Assembly (NCBI GenBank): GCA_030522415.1
Contig: CM060107.1
Span: 55,068,104 to 55,132,103 of the forward strand
Origin: Channallabes apus
Lineage: Eukaryota > Chordata > Actinopteri > Siluriformes > Clariidae
DNA length: 64,000 bases
Direction: 5' to 3'
The position numbers were made by a program, and so were the translations under genes. Positions 1 to 10,068 of the stretch are shown piece by piece. A model generated the notes under the pieces. The model was not told the origin of the DNA. It was given only the letters and a program-made list of their open reading frames with translations, and made no database searches. How positions within the stretch are numbered: position 1 is the stretch's first letter; each line of letters starts with the position of its first letter.

Positions 1-657
1 AAGGAAGCAGAATTAAAGGCTGATAAAGAAAGGTTGGAATTAGAAACTGCGCTCGCAATTGTCGACGCTGAATTACAGGTTAATCAGGGTTGTAAAAAAC
101 GACAGCCTGCATCAAAGAGCAGAGTCATCGAGCCGAGCTGCACACGCTCAAGCAGCCCGCCTTGGACGGGCCACAAACCTGAATACGACAGCCGCCGAAA
201 GCCGGTAAAAGAGAGCACAATCAACGAACCAAGTAGCGCATGCGCTCCCAGACTGGAAACCAAAACGGCGCTTGCTATGCATGATGCCAAATTGAGAGTG
301 CTTCAACGTCAAGATCGCAAATACGACAGCCGATCGCCCAAGACCAAGAGCGCACTCATTGAATCGAGCAGCGCGCGTCCGAGCAGCGCGCGTCCGAGCA
401 GCGCGTGCCCGAGCAGCGCGTGCCCGAGCAGCGCGCACTTTCAACTTTCCAACTCAACACGCAACAGCCACGCGCGTCCAAGCAGCGCGCACTTTCAACT
501 TTCCAACTCAACATGCAACAGCCGAGCGCAGCCTGCGAACGAGAGCGCAGTCACTGAATCGAGCAACGCGCACCTGAGCAGCGCACACTCTACGGACCTG
601 GACGCCGCAATCAGCGACGGAAAACCCAGTCACACATCCCTTCAAGCACCCAAATAA
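1..657 (+). pseudogene. BEL/Pao Gag N-terminal part (partial, repeat-rich)
   Basis: The frame is open from base 1, so the start lies upstream of the window. The first residues (KEAELKADKERLELETA) look like a charged coiled coil, as at the start of BEL Gag proteins. The rest is Ser/Arg/Ala-rich and holds a 15 bp tandem repeat at about 366-433 encoding PSSAR/PSSAC units, plus two copies of a longer repeat with HFQLSNST at about 436-515. It ends at a stop at 655-657. Assignment to Gag rests on position ahead of the zinc-knuckle segment; the repeat part has no recognisable domain. Confidence 0.5.
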
Positions 658-726
658 ACGGGCCAAGGAAAACCCAGGGTCAGCATCGCAACCGAGGACA
701 GACAGGTTGGTAAAATTCACAAAGAC

Positions 727-1165
727 TTGATTACAATGAAGAATGCCGGTACATTACCTGTCAGCGCCTTCACTAAACCGTGCGCACACTGCAAAGGGGA
801 GCATATCTTAGACGATTGCTTCCAATTTAATGATAAGACACACAAAGACAAAGTAGAATTCTTAAAAAGAAACGGACTCTGTTTCGGATGTTTAAGAAAG
901 GGTCATTTGTGGAAAGACTGTACCAAAAAAATTACATGTTCATTGTGTTCAAAGCCACATCCAAGCATGCTACACATAGCAGTGCCAGCCACGGCGCAGT
1001 CAGCTACGAGCGCCCGTGGAAACGAAACTGAAAGTGGCACAACAAATACACCACCTGCTGTGAGTCATGAATCAAATGCGCTCACTGGGGCTGGAGGTAA
1101 TTGCATCCTCCCCATAGTACCTGCTAAAATAAAGTCCAAGAAAAAGGGCACAGTAGAAGCCATGT
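727..1165 (+). pseudogene. BEL/Pao Gag zinc-knuckle segment
   Basis: Encodes a cysteine/histidine-rich stretch (CAHCKGEHILDDC, CFGCLRKGHLWKDC, CSLCSKPHPSMLH) typical of the C-terminal Gag of BEL/Pao elements, which binds RNA in the particle. It then runs through NCILPIVPAKIKSKKKGT, the usual lead-in to the aspartic protease. At about 1160 the frame jumps directly into RT sequence (VPEKDTDLLRFLWW), so the protease and the front of RT have been deleted in frame. The open frame stops at 1390-1392. Confidence 0.8.
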
Positions 1166-2654
1166 ATTATCACGTGAAAGTGCCCGAGAAGGACACAGAT
1201 CTGCTGCGTTTCCTATGGTGGCCGAATGGAGATGTGAACCAAGACTTAGTTGAAAATAAAATGGTAGTTCATCTGTTCGGTGTAAAATTGTTGCCTAGTG
1301 GTGCTAACTTCGCCCTCAGAAAGACAGCAGAAGAAAACCACAGCAATGCATCTGCTGTGGCAGCTAACACAGTGCTTAAAACTTTTATGTAGACGACTGC
1401 CTGAAATCTGTTTCGAGTCATGACCAAGCAGTCGCCCTATACAGTGATCTCACAAGTCTCTGTACAAGCGGAGGGTCTAACCTCACTAAATGGGCAAGCA
1501 ATAGCCGTGCCCTACTGACTGTCATTCCCGAGAGTGAAAGGATCAAAGACCTGAGAGTCTTAGACTTGAGTAAAGATGCACTGCCCATTGAGAGAGCTCT
1601 GGGGGTGCTGTGGTGCATTGATTCAGACATGTTCAAGTTTAAGATTAGTTTAAAGGAACGACCTGTGACAAGAAGAGGAATTCTGTCAATCACTAGCTCA
1701 ACATACAACCCGTTAGGCTTTCTCCCACCTGCCGTACTGCCAGCTACAATCCCAATGCAACAGTTATGTAAAGAAAAACTTGCCTGGGATGATGACATTC
1801 CCGAGCAGTTTGCAACGGCATGGAAAACCTGGCTGTAAGAGCTGCACAGACTGTCCGAGTTCAGCATAGCAAGGTCCATAAAACCCGCCGACTTCGGAGT
1901 TACAGCTACAGCACAGCTCCATCACTTCTCGGATGCAAGTCAAATGGGATACGGAGCTGTCTCATACCTCAGGTTAGTAAACGCTAATGGACTTACACAT
2001 TGTGCATTCATGATGGGGAATTCCCGTGTAGCACACCTGAAACAAACCACCATTCCACGAATGGAACTGACTGCGGCAGTGGTCGCTGTAAAAAATGACA
2101 AAATGCTGAAAGAACAGCTAGAATTTAAATTGCTGGACTCTATGTTTTGGACTGACAGTACAACTGTTTTGAGATACATTGATAACGAAACACCTCGTTT
2201 TAAAACTTTTGTGGCCAACAGAATCGCCATTATAAGAGAGTCAACCAAGTCAAAGCAATGGAGGTACGTTAATACCTCACAAAACCCAGCTAATTCTGCC
2301 TCCAGGGGGGTATCCTGTGAAAAGTTCATGAAAAATGTCAACTGGATCCAAGGTCCCTCCCTCCTCAAAGAAGCAGAGTGCAAATGGCCTAAAAATATTC
2401 ATGACACATCAAAAAAAGAAAATTTTGATGAAAATGCTGATGAAGTTAAGCTCTCAGCTTTAGTGAATATTGTGAGCATTACAAAATGCACAGACACAGA
2501 CGCAGTGAGTAAACTGATTAATCATCACTCTGACTGGCACAAGTTAAAAAGATCCGTTGCCTGGATCCTTCGCATCAGAGACATGCTGAAACAAAAAACA
2601 GAGAGGGTTAAAACACAAGTAGATAACCCAAGACAGAAAATCACAAGTCTCTAA
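1166..2654 (+). pseudogene. BEL/Pao reverse transcriptase end and RNase H, broken
   Basis: RT palm sequence leads to FYVDDCLKSV at about 1384-1413, read in a frame shifted from the Gag ORF, which instead ends at 1392. The segment after 1566 (ALGVLWCIDSD, then SSTYNPLGFLPPAVLPA) is the Pao-type RT thumb. An in-frame stop follows at about 1836. RNase H continues at 1944-2654: FSDASQMGYGAV, IPRMELTAAVVA, FWTDSTTVLRYI. The missing front of RT, the frameshift and the stop make it non-functional. Confidence 0.82.
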
Positions 2655-3130
2655 AAGCTCAAGACCTAACAAGAGCAGAAAACGAAATCATTAAGTTCAC
2701 TCAAAGACAAAATTTTAAGGAAGAACTTCTCACGTTGCAAAAGGGTAAAGCAGCAGCAGAATTCAAACAGGGAATTCGCACACAGCAAAAACGAAAGGCA
2801 TCTGTGAAAAGAAACAGCTGCTCGCCTAAAATGGAACCTCTGACACCAAACCACCTGCTGCTGCTGAAAAAACAGCCAAACCTGCCACCTTGATTTGTCA
2901 TCTATGCATGTCGCAGGGAGAAGCAGATCCAGCATCGATCAGACCTGCTCTGGAAGCAATGGGTACGTGAATACTTGCCCTTGCTCCAGGGGCGGCAAAA
3001 GTGGTTTCAAAACAAAAAAAAATCTTTCGATTGGAGACATAGTTTCAATAACTGATGAGTCATCTCCAAGAAATTCATGGGTCATGGGAAAAATCACGAA
3101 AGTGTTCCCAGAGACGTGTGTTAGTTAAAA
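2655..3130 (+). pseudogene. BEL/Pao integrase C-terminal remnants
   Basis: Short pieces in changing frames. LTPNHLLLLKKQPNLPP (about 2838-2890) belongs to the region after the integrase core in BEL elements. KNLSIGDIVSITDESSPRN at about 3017-3075 belongs to the C-terminal domain that closes BEL Pol. The integrase core with its DDE residues is absent, and several frameshifts separate the pieces. From 3131 to 3377 I see only AT-rich 3' untranslated sequence with a poly-A run near 3316. Confidence 0.7.
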
Positions 3131-3676
3131 CTAAGACCAACACTCTTTAAAGACTCATCGACAAGCTGTGCCTCATATGTGAAATGGACTGTGAAATGTG
3201 TGGTAATATGTTATGAAATTTGATATGCAAATGTAAACATCTGAGATAAATATTACATACTTTAAAGATTTAAAACGTTTAGAAGGGTAAAAATGTTTGA
3301 TTTCATGGCTGTATCAAAAAAAAAAAAAAAAAAAATTGTAATTGTCAGTCTCCATGCCTGTCAATTAGGGGCTGGAATGTAAGTGCCATATCGCACTTGT
3401 TATGAATTTGTTGTTGTGTTTATTTTATTTTATTTATTTGCTGTTATTTCATTTATTCTACCTTGTTCTATTTAGTAGTAAAGCATTAAGCATTAAGTTT
3501 GTTACATAAGCCATAAGCTTTATATTTCTTAGTCATGCATCATAAGTTGACAATTGTAAGTTGGTCTGTGATGTCATTCTACTATTACATGCATTTGTGT
3601 GACTGTCATATGTTAGAGAGTTCAGTATAGATTTGGAAGGCTACGGAAACACAAGCTTTAGACCGTCAGCTAATGA

Positions 3677-4225
3677 TGTCATGCTTCCTCCACTGAGATA
3701 GACACAAAGGCTGCAGGTGCAGGAATTAACAGTCTTTATTTTTTTTTTTATTTCTTCAGTCTCTTAATAACAACAAAAACTAGAACACAACAAACAAACT
3801 CAAACTCTCCACCCCGCGGGTGGTTTCTCCCGGCGCGGTCTGCAGGCGGAAACACAAGAACACAAGAGTGCGTTTGTAAACGCTTAACTTAACATCGACT
3901 GGGATGACTGCTCCACGGCTGAGTCAGTGAACGTGTGGGAAGCCGTCTCGCTCCACACTACCTCGCCTGCAGATACCGCTAGCCCTTGGGGAGAGACACA
4001 AAGAGACATAGGTTATACACACGGTGTGGCATAGTGGTGACCAGACGCTGTTGTATGGGTTCGGCTGGGTTAAATAGTGTGACACATGAGGTAGAGACAG
4101 GTGCTTCCTATTCACTCATTAGGGACAGACAATGACATACACAGACACACTAGGGGGAGACAAAAGCTATGACTCAGTAAGCCGGTGATCCGGATCTCCG
4201 GGGCTGTGGCGGTTCGGATGTTACA
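3677..4225 (-). repeat. Chromovirus 3' LTR (549 bp)
   Basis: Direct repeat of 8566-9115. The last 52 bases of the Gag-Pol frame (stop at 4174) extend into this LTR. Confidence 0.95.
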
Positions 4226-7200
4226 TTACCCCCCTCCCCAGGACCGGCTTCCTGAAGAGGAGGTGGGCGCTCCCCCTGCGTTACCAAAGGGGGTTGGGAC
4301 CCGCCGACCTGATGGAATTGCCGGCGGGCGGGTCGGCCCCGGGGTCGTGGCGCAGGACGATCCGGCCGTGCCCTGTGGAACTCGGAAATGAGTTCGGGGC
4401 TCAGGATGTCCCGCGCCGGTACCCAGCTGCGTTCCTCCGGTCCATAACCCTCCCACTCCACCAGATATTGGAGTGAGCCTCCTCGCCTTCGGGAGTCCAG
4501 CAGCTGCTGGACTCTAAACGCTGGAGCGCCCTCGATCTCCACAGCCCCGGGGAGCGAGGGGGTCACGACCCCTCCGTCCAGCGGTCCCCTTCTTACTGGC
4601 CTGAGAAGAGAGATGTGAAAGGTGGGGTTAATGCGCATGTGTGAGGGGAGTTTTAACTTAAACGACACAGGGTTGATTTGTGCGACAATGGGGAAGGGAC
4701 CGATGAATCGGGGGGAAAGTTTTCGACAGGGGAGGTTGAGAGAGAGGTCCTTTGTCGAGAGCCAAACCCGATCACCTACCTGGAGCGGAGGACTTTCCCC
4801 TCGCCGCCTATCGGCGAATTTCTTAAACCGGCGAACTGCTTGGGAGATATGAGCATGCGCTCCCTCCCATACTTTCTCCGCTTTCTTAAACCACTCATCC
4901 ACCATGGGGATATTGGTGGGAGTGGCATCCCAGGGACAGAGCGGTGGCTGGTATCCGAGCATACATTGAAACGGCGTTAGGCCGGTTGAGGAGTGTTTTA
5001 AGGAGTTTTGTGCATATTCCGCCCAGAATAAATAGTCTGCCCATTCATGTTGTCGACTACTACAATATGCACGAAGGAATTTCCCAAGATCCTGAACAGT
5101 CCGCTCTGCCTGTCCATTCGACTCTGGGTGATAGCCTGAGGTTAGACTAACAGTGGTCCCCAACTTCTGGAAAAAAGCTCTCCAGACTCTAGCGATAAAT
5201 TGGGGACCACGATCTGAAACGATGTCCTCCGGAATACCATAGTAGCGAAACACTGTGTCGAATAGGGTTTCCGTCACCTGAGCGGCGGTCGGGAGGGCGC
5301 AGAACGGGACAAATCGACAGCCTTTGGAAAATCGATCCACCACCACTAGAACTGTCGTGTACCCTTTTGACACTGGCAGATCCGTCACAAAATCCACCGC
5401 TAGGTGAGACCACGGTCTGTTAGGTGTGGGCAAGGGCATTAATTTACCAACTGGCAACCCTCGGGGGCTCTTAGTAGTTGCACAAGTAGCACAAGACGAA
5501 ACGACTGTTTTTACTGTTTCCCGCATATTTGGCCACCAGAACTTAGGTTCTAGCAGTTGGAATGTTTTCAATTCGCCGGGGTGTCCAGATGTGAGGTTGA
5601 TGTGAGCCTCTACCGTCACTCGTTCTCGTAGTGATTCCGGTACGTAGGTTCGATCCGGCGGACAGTCAGCCGGCACGGACTCGGTCCGTGTCGCCTGTAC
5701 TATCTCCGTATCGAGATCCCACGCAATCGGGGCCACCACGAGTGACGGGGGCAAAATGGGTTCAGGAGCCGTGGGCGGATCCTGCGCCGCGAAACAGCGG
5801 GAGAGCGCATCCGCTTTTATGTTTTTAGAGCCGGGGCGATAGGTAATGCTGAAATGGAAACGAGTAAAAAACAGTGCCCAGCGGGCTTGGCGAGGGTTTA
5901 GTCTTTTAGCTTGTTGGAGATACTCCAGGTTCTTATGATCAGTGAGCACCGTGAAAGGATGTTCTGCTCCCTCCAACCAATGCCTCCACTCCTCTAACGC
6001 CGCTTTTATGGCAAGCAGTTCGCGATTTCCGATATCGTAATTGCACTCAGCAGGTGTCAGTTTTCTCGAAAAGAAAGCGCAGGGATACAGCTTCTCTGGG
6101 TGGCCATGGCGCTGTGACAGTACCGCTCCTAGTCCTACTTCCGACGCATCGACCTCGACTACGAAGGGCTTAGTTGGATCGGGAAGTTTTAATATAGGCG
6201 CCGTCGTAAAAGCTTGTTTTAGCCGCTGGAAAGCGAGACGCGCTTCCGGCGTGAACTGGCGCAACCCTTTTGGTTTTCCTTTTAACAAATTAGTGAGCGG
6301 TGCTGCCAACATACTATAGCCCCTAATAAAGCGCCTGTAAAAATTGGCAAACCCAAGGAAACTTTGTAGCGCCTTCACTGATGTGGGTTCCGGCCATAAT
6401 TGGACCGCACTGACCTTGGCCATGTCCATCATGACCCCCAGTGGCCCTATGCGATAGCCCAGAAATGCTACCTCCGTTTTATGGAATTCACATTTCTCTG
6501 CCTTCACATAGAGCCCGTGTTCCCTCAGTCGACGGAGAACGGCGGTCACATGACGGACGTGCTCTCCATATGACCGAGAGTATATCAGAATGTCATCTAA
6601 ATACACTATCACAAACCGGTTCAACATATGTCGAAGCACGTCATTCATGAACCCCTGAAACACCGCAGGTGCATTCACCAGTCCATAGGCCATCACATTA
6701 TACTGATAATGCCCTGATGTAGTGCTGAATGCAGTCTTCCACTCGTCTCCCTTGCGAACACGAACGAGGTTGTAAGCGCTGCGAAGGTCTAGTTTAGAAA
6801 AGATGGACGCGCCTCGGAGCAGATCGATCGCGGCCGGTACCAATGGCAGTGGGTGCTTATATTTTACTGTGATAGCATTGAGCCCCCGGTAATCAATACA
6901 CGGCCTAAGGCCCCCCCCTTTTTTTTCGATAAAAAAGAATCCTGCTGAGGCTGGAGACGTGGAGCGACTAATGAGTCCCTGTCTGAGAGCCTCTCTCACG
7001 TATTCCTCCATTGCCCGGGTTTCAGCGACGGACAATGGATAAATCCGCGAGCAGGGCGGTGTTTTCCCCGGCAGGAGGTCAATAGCGCAATCCCACGGTC
7101 GGTGAGGGGGAAGTCGTGCAGCAGCCCTAATACTAAACACGTCTTTTAATTTTTCGTACTCTGATGGCACTGAAGTCGAAACCATGGCGCTGGGGCTTTC

Positions 7201-8571
7201 AATAGAAGTCGTTTGGACCATCAATGAGGATGGTGAACAGAATTTCGCGCATCGGGGGGACCAGGATAGGATACGCATACCTGACCAATCAAAATTAGGC
7301 TTGTGAGAGCGCAGCCATGGGAGGCCGAGCACGACGGACTGACTCACCTGGGAAATCACATAGAATTTCAATTCCTCAGTGTGGTTTGGGAAAGTTAATC
7401 GTATGGGCACGGAGATCATTTTAACGGGCGATTGTGCTAATGGGTTGCCATCTAGAGCATTAATCCCGATCGGGGTTGGAAGCTTCGACACTGGAGCATG
7501 CAGCGAGGAAAGGAGAGAGGATGAAATAAAATTCCCAGCCGACCCGGAATCTATTAAGGGGGAAACAGACACAGTATGATTATTATAGGACAGTTCGGCA
7601 TTGATACAGAATAACTGAGTGGCGCGTGAGGGTGTGCGTTGAGTTACTTGTAGTAATGGGCATGTCTTTATGAGGTGTCCTCCCCCCCCGCAGTACAGGC
7701 ATAGTCCCGCCGTAAATCGGCGCCTCCTTTCCTGGGCGGACAGTCGGGATGTGCCTACATCCATGGGCTCTACGGGGCGTTCTCGGGGTCTCGGCGGGCT
7801 TTTACTAGGGCTGAGACGGCGGCGCGGCTCACCACTGCCCCCTGCTGCTTTCCCGGGGTTCTGCCGTTTCTGACCGCGGAGATGCTGGTCCAGCTTGATA
7901 GCGAGCTGAATAGTCTCGTCGAGATCCATCTCCGCGTCCCGGCACGCCAACTCGAGCTGGATCTCGGGCTGAAGGCCGTCCCGGAAGCGTGCGAGGAGAC
8001 TCCTCTCGCACCACTCGCTCTCCGCGGCCAGGATTTTAAATTTAACAGCATACTCTACTACAGGGGTTTGCCCTTGTCTCAGTCTTAATAGTCGCTGTTC
8101 CCCGGTTCTACCTTGATCCGGGTGGTCAAAGACCGCACGAAATGCGCGTTGGAACCGCGAATAGTCAACGACGTCCCGGCCTCCGGCACACCACATCGCA
8201 GTTGCCCAGTCCATAGCCGCACCTGTGAGCTGTTGTGTGATGAAGCTGATCTTCTGGCGATCGTCCAGTCCTGGGTAATCTGCCAGATACAGCTCACAGG
8301 CTAGCAGAAATTTCTTGCAGCCCTCAGGGTCACCAGCATATCTTTCCGGCGGGGCCGCTCTTGGTGGGGATCGTGATGGGCGTCTCGGCGGCGGAGGTGA
8401 GGGCGACTGACCGGCGGCAATGTCACGGACACTGTGAGCCAGGTCATTAATCGCCCTTGCGAGACTGTCCATTTGCCCCTGCTGTCGCCGGATGTAATCC
8501 ATCATGGGCGGGGTGTCACCTGGCAGGGGCGTTCCTGCTGCAGTCTGGAACAGGGTCTGGTCATCTGTCAT
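4174..8571 (-). CDS. Gag-Pol polyprotein of a chromodomain Ty3/gypsy element
   Basis: A single open frame of 1465 codons without a stop. In order: Gag with a PERYAGDPEGCKKFLLACELYL-like capsid segment (about residues 75-260); a CX2CX4HX4C zinc knuckle (CLYCGGGGHLIKTC, near 290); an aspartic protease with LIDSGSAGNF (near 340); RT with YLDDILIYS; RNase H starting VVEVDASEVGLGAVL; an integrase with an HHCC finger and DDE residues (in DFVTDLP, SDRGPQF and the Glu of ESNGQAER); and a C-terminal chromodomain with YLVEWEGYGPEERSWVP. Gag and Pol share one frame, as in the sushi/Tf1 group. The first ATG overlaps the end of the 5' LTR; Met23/Met24 are alternative starts. Likely still able to make protein. 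Confidence 0.93.
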   Translation of the reverse strand: MTDDQTLFQTAAGTPLPGDTPPMMDYIRRQQGQMDSLARAINDLAHSVRDIAAGQSPSPPPPRRPSRSPPRAAPPERYAGDPEGCKKFLLACELYLADYPGLDDRQKISFITQQLTGAAMDWATAMWCAGGRDVVDYSRFQRAFRAVFDHPDQGRTGEQRLLRLRQGQTPVVEYAVKFKILAAESEWCERSLLARFRDGLQPEIQLELACRDAEMDLDETIQLAIKLDQHLRGQKRQNPGKAAGGSGEPRRRLSPSKSPPRPRERPVEPMDVGTSRLSAQERRRRFTAGLCLYCGGGGHLIKTCPLLQVTQRTPSRATQLFCINAELSYNNHTVSVSPLIDSGSAGNFISSSLLSSLHAPVSKLPTPIGINALDGNPLAQSPVKMISVPIRLTFPNHTEELKFYVISQVSQSVVLGLPWLRSHKPNFDWSGMRILSWSPRCAKFCSPSSLMVQTTSIESPSAMVSTSVPSEYEKLKDVFSIRAAARLPPHRPWDCAIDLLPGKTPPCSRIYPLSVAETRAMEEYVREALRQGLISRSTSPASAGFFFIEKKGGGLRPCIDYRGLNAITVKYKHPLPLVPAAIDLLRGASIFSKLDLRSAYNLVRVRKGDEWKTAFSTTSGHYQYNVMAYGLVNAPAVFQGFMNDVLRHMLNRFVIVYLDDILIYSRSYGEHVRHVTAVLRRLREHGLYVKAEKCEFHKTEVAFLGYRIGPLGVMMDMAKVSAVQLWPEPTSVKALQSFLGFANFYRRFIRGYSMLAAPLTNLLKGKPKGLRQFTPEARLAFQRLKQAFTTAPILKLPDPTKPFVVEVDASEVGLGAVLSQRHGHPEKLYPCAFFSRKLTPAECNYDIGNRELLAIKAALEEWRHWLEGAEHPFTVLTDHKNLEYLQQAKRLNPRQARWALFFTRFHFSITYRPGSKNIKADALSRCFAAQDPPTAPEPILPPSLVVAPIAWDLDTEIVQATRTESVPADCPPDRTYVPESLRERVTVEAHINLTSGHPGELKTFQLLEPKFWWPNMRETVKTVVSSCATCATTKSPRGLPVGKLMPLPTPNRPWSHLAVDFVTDLPVSKGYTTVLVVVDRFSKGCRFVPFCALPTAAQVTETLFDTVFRYYGIPEDIVSDRGPQFIARVWRAFFQKLGTTVSLTSGYHPESNGQAERTVQDLGKFLRAYCSSRQHEWADYLFWAEYAQNSLKHSSTGLTPFQCMLGYQPPLCPWDATPTNIPMVDEWFKKAEKVWEGAHAHISQAVRRFKKFADRRRGESPPLQVGDRVWLSTKDLSLNLPCRKLSPRFIGPFPIVAQINPVSFKLKLPSHMRINPTFHISLLRPVRRGPLDGGVVTPSLPGAVEIEGAPAFRVQQLLDSRRRGGSLQYLVEWEGYGPEERSWVPARDILSPELISEFHRARPDRPAPRPRGRPARRQFHQVGGSQPPLVTQGERPPPLQEAGPGEGGNVTSEPPQPRRSGSPAY
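8551..8565 (-). promoter_or_regulatory. Candidate self-primer binding site next to the 5' LTR
   Basis: Directly after the 5' LTR on the minus strand lies GATGACCAGACCCTG, running on into TT. It does not look like the start of a usual tRNA primer site. Its TGACCAGACCCTGTT part (ending at about 8549) is complementary at 14 of 15 positions to the predicted 5' end of the element's own RNA (8942-8928). This is the arrangement known for Tf1/sushi self-priming retrotransposons. Inferred from sequence only. Confidence 0.6.
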
Positions 8572-9115
8572 GCTTCCTCCACTGAGATAGACACAAAGGC
8601 TGCAGGTGCAGGAATTAACAGTCTTTATTTTTTTTTTTTATTTCTTCAGTCTCTTAATAACAACAAAAACTAGAACACAACAAACAAACTCAAACTCTCC
8701 ACCCCGCAGGTGGTTTCTCCCGGCGCGGTCTGCAGGCGGAAACACAAGAACACAAGAGTGCGTTTGTAAACGCTTAACTTAACATCGACTGGGATGACTG
8801 CTCCACGGCTGAGTCAGTGAACGTGTGGGAAGCCGTCTCGCTCCACACTACCTCGCCTGCAGATACCGCTAGCCCTTGGGGAGAGACACAAAGAGACATA
8901 GGTTATACACACGGTGTGGCATAGTGGTGACCAGACGCTGTTGTATGGGTTCGGCTGGGTTAAATAGTGTGACACATGAGGTAGAGACAGGTGCTTCCTA
9001 TTCACTCATTAGGGACAGACAATGACATACACAGACACACTAGGGGGAGACAAAAGCTATGACTCAGTAAGCCGGTGATCCGGATCTCCGGGGCTGTGGC
9101 GGTTCGGATGTTACA
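8566..9115 (-). repeat. Chromovirus 5' LTR (550 bp)
   Basis: Upstream LTR in the element's orientation. On the minus strand a TATTTAA box (8966-8960) is followed about 24 nt later by AACAGCGTCTGGTCA (8942-8928), a plausible transcript start. Confidence 0.93.
8928..8966 (-). promoter_or_regulatory. Predicted chromovirus core promoter and RNA start
   Basis: TATA-like TATTTAA at 8966-8960 on the minus strand. The predicted start at about 8942-8941 coincides with the 15-mer that pairs with the sequence just after the LTR. The agreement of the TATA spacing with the pairing segment is the evidence; no experiment is available. Confidence 0.5.
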
Positions 9116-9473
9116 AATGAGAGCTCCCGGTAAGCTAGAAATGTATAATACAGCAACTAGGTTGTTGTAACCGTAAGCTAATGTAAGCTGGGAATGTAAG
9201 AAACAACAAGAGTGTTGTTATATACCCAAGCCAAGATTGTAATCTACAAGATACAGCAAATAGGTTGTTGTAAAAGTCAGAGATTTGCAAGATGCAGCAA
9301 TTGGTGTCTGTAATCACAGTGGATTTACTCAAGACGACTGTATGAAGTGTTGATTCTTTGATGCAGACAAATAAACTACAAAAGACAAAGAGATCGGACT
9401 TCTGTCATGTGAGTGAAACTTTAAGACATTAGCTACGCGTCAAAACTGGTGAAATAATATGACCGCATCTACA

Positions 9474-9651
9474 ATATATATATATATATTTTTTTAGCAA
9501 ACTCAGCTGCTCTTTCTACATGTTGGCACTAAAGCTTACCATTAAAGGGACTTCAAACTCAACGTGAGTCAAAAGTGGCATTACATATCTGCTTCTGATG
9601 CCTAGCGTCCTCGTCAGCCTCTAAAGTGGCATCGATTTCTTGTGTGGGTAA
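9474..9651. other. Remnant of TAAR upstream flank between two retrotransposons
   Basis: From about 9530 (aactcaacgtgagtcaaaag) to 9651 the sequence matches 41085-41197 and its copy in unit B. It is the left part of the ancestral TAAR 5' flank, separated from its continuation at 15986 by the gypsy insertion. The first 60 bases are AT-rich. Confidence 0.75.
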
Positions 9652-9847
9652 TGTTATATACTTCCATTAAGATTTGTAGTATATAATTAAGAATTATAGA
9701 GGAGTCGTGAGTAGTGAACAATCCGACCTTTAGTCGTTTTCCTTCTTTTTATTTCCTGAACAGTACAACACTTTTAAACCCACAATGCACCAAAGATCAT
9801 TTAAAGGAACAGAGAGGCATTGATTCTCGTTTCACAAATACATAACA
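9652..9847 (-). repeat. Gypsy 2, 3' LTR (196 bp)
   Basis: Begins TGTTATATACTTCC and ends CATAACA on the + strand. Near-identical to 15787-15985, with small indels and substitutions. Confidence 0.92.
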
Positions 9848-10068
9848 TATTCCTCCCCTCATATTTTTTTTCTCTTTCTTTTTTTTTTTAGACAAAATAA
9901 AAATTTTTCAACAACAGCTTATACTGTAATACTTTAACAGTAACATTTCCTCACCGATTTGTAACACATAACTTAACTAGGGATAGAGGGTGGACTACCT
10001 CTGTTCCCGGACATAACCCTGGGAATTATTCTGTCCCCGTGTTGAGGGTTAGTCACTAAACTAAAATG

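Larger units (their letters stand above)
1..3377 (+). mobile_element. BEL/Pao LTR retrotransposon, internal region, decayed
   Basis: In order on the + strand I see a Gag-like segment, a Pao-type cysteine/histidine zinc-knuckle region, the RT end with the YVDD box, RNase H, and a C-terminal tail with a SITDESSPRNSWVMGKI-like motif. This order is that of BEL/Pao Gag-Pol. Most of the protease and the RT fingers are missing (sequence jumps near 1160), and the integrase is lost between about 2655 and 2830. A purine-rich tract (aggggctggaa) precedes the 3' LTR at 3378. The 5' LTR and primer site lie left of the window. The element cannot be autonomous. Confidence 0.85.
3677..9115 (-). mobile_element. 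Ty3/gypsy chromovirus, intact, young
   Basis: Complete element on the minus strand: LTRs at 3677-4225 and 8566-9115, one long Gag-Pol frame, and a target duplication AATGA at 3672-3676 and 9116-9120. The LTRs begin TG and end CA. I count one base change (the gcgggtgg/gcaggtgg site at 3817/8707) and one poly-T length change between them. A polypurine tract (tggggaggggggtaa on the minus strand) adjoins the 3' LTR at 4225. The C-terminal chromodomain places it among chromoviruses. It is inserted in the LTR of the BEL element. Confidence 0.95.
3378..9473 (+). repeat. BEL/Pao 3' LTR, split by a nested gypsy element
   Basis: The LTR begins TGTAAGTGCC at 3378 and ends GCATCTACA at 9473 (TG...CA). 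Removing the gypsy insertion and one AATGA copy leaves about 652 bp (3378-3676 plus 9121-9473). The ends were fixed by comparison with the reverse-orientation solo LTR of the same family at 34950-35974, which is colinear across the insertion point. Confidence 0.85.

Noticed and set aside
148..444. Minus-strand 98-codon Arg/Ala-rich frame
   Set aside because: It is the antisense of the 15 bp Gag repeat; the composition comes from the repeat.
8814..9005. 63-codon frame present twice (also 3924-4115)
   Set aside because: It lies in the chromovirus LTR and is duplicated only because the LTR is; no domain.
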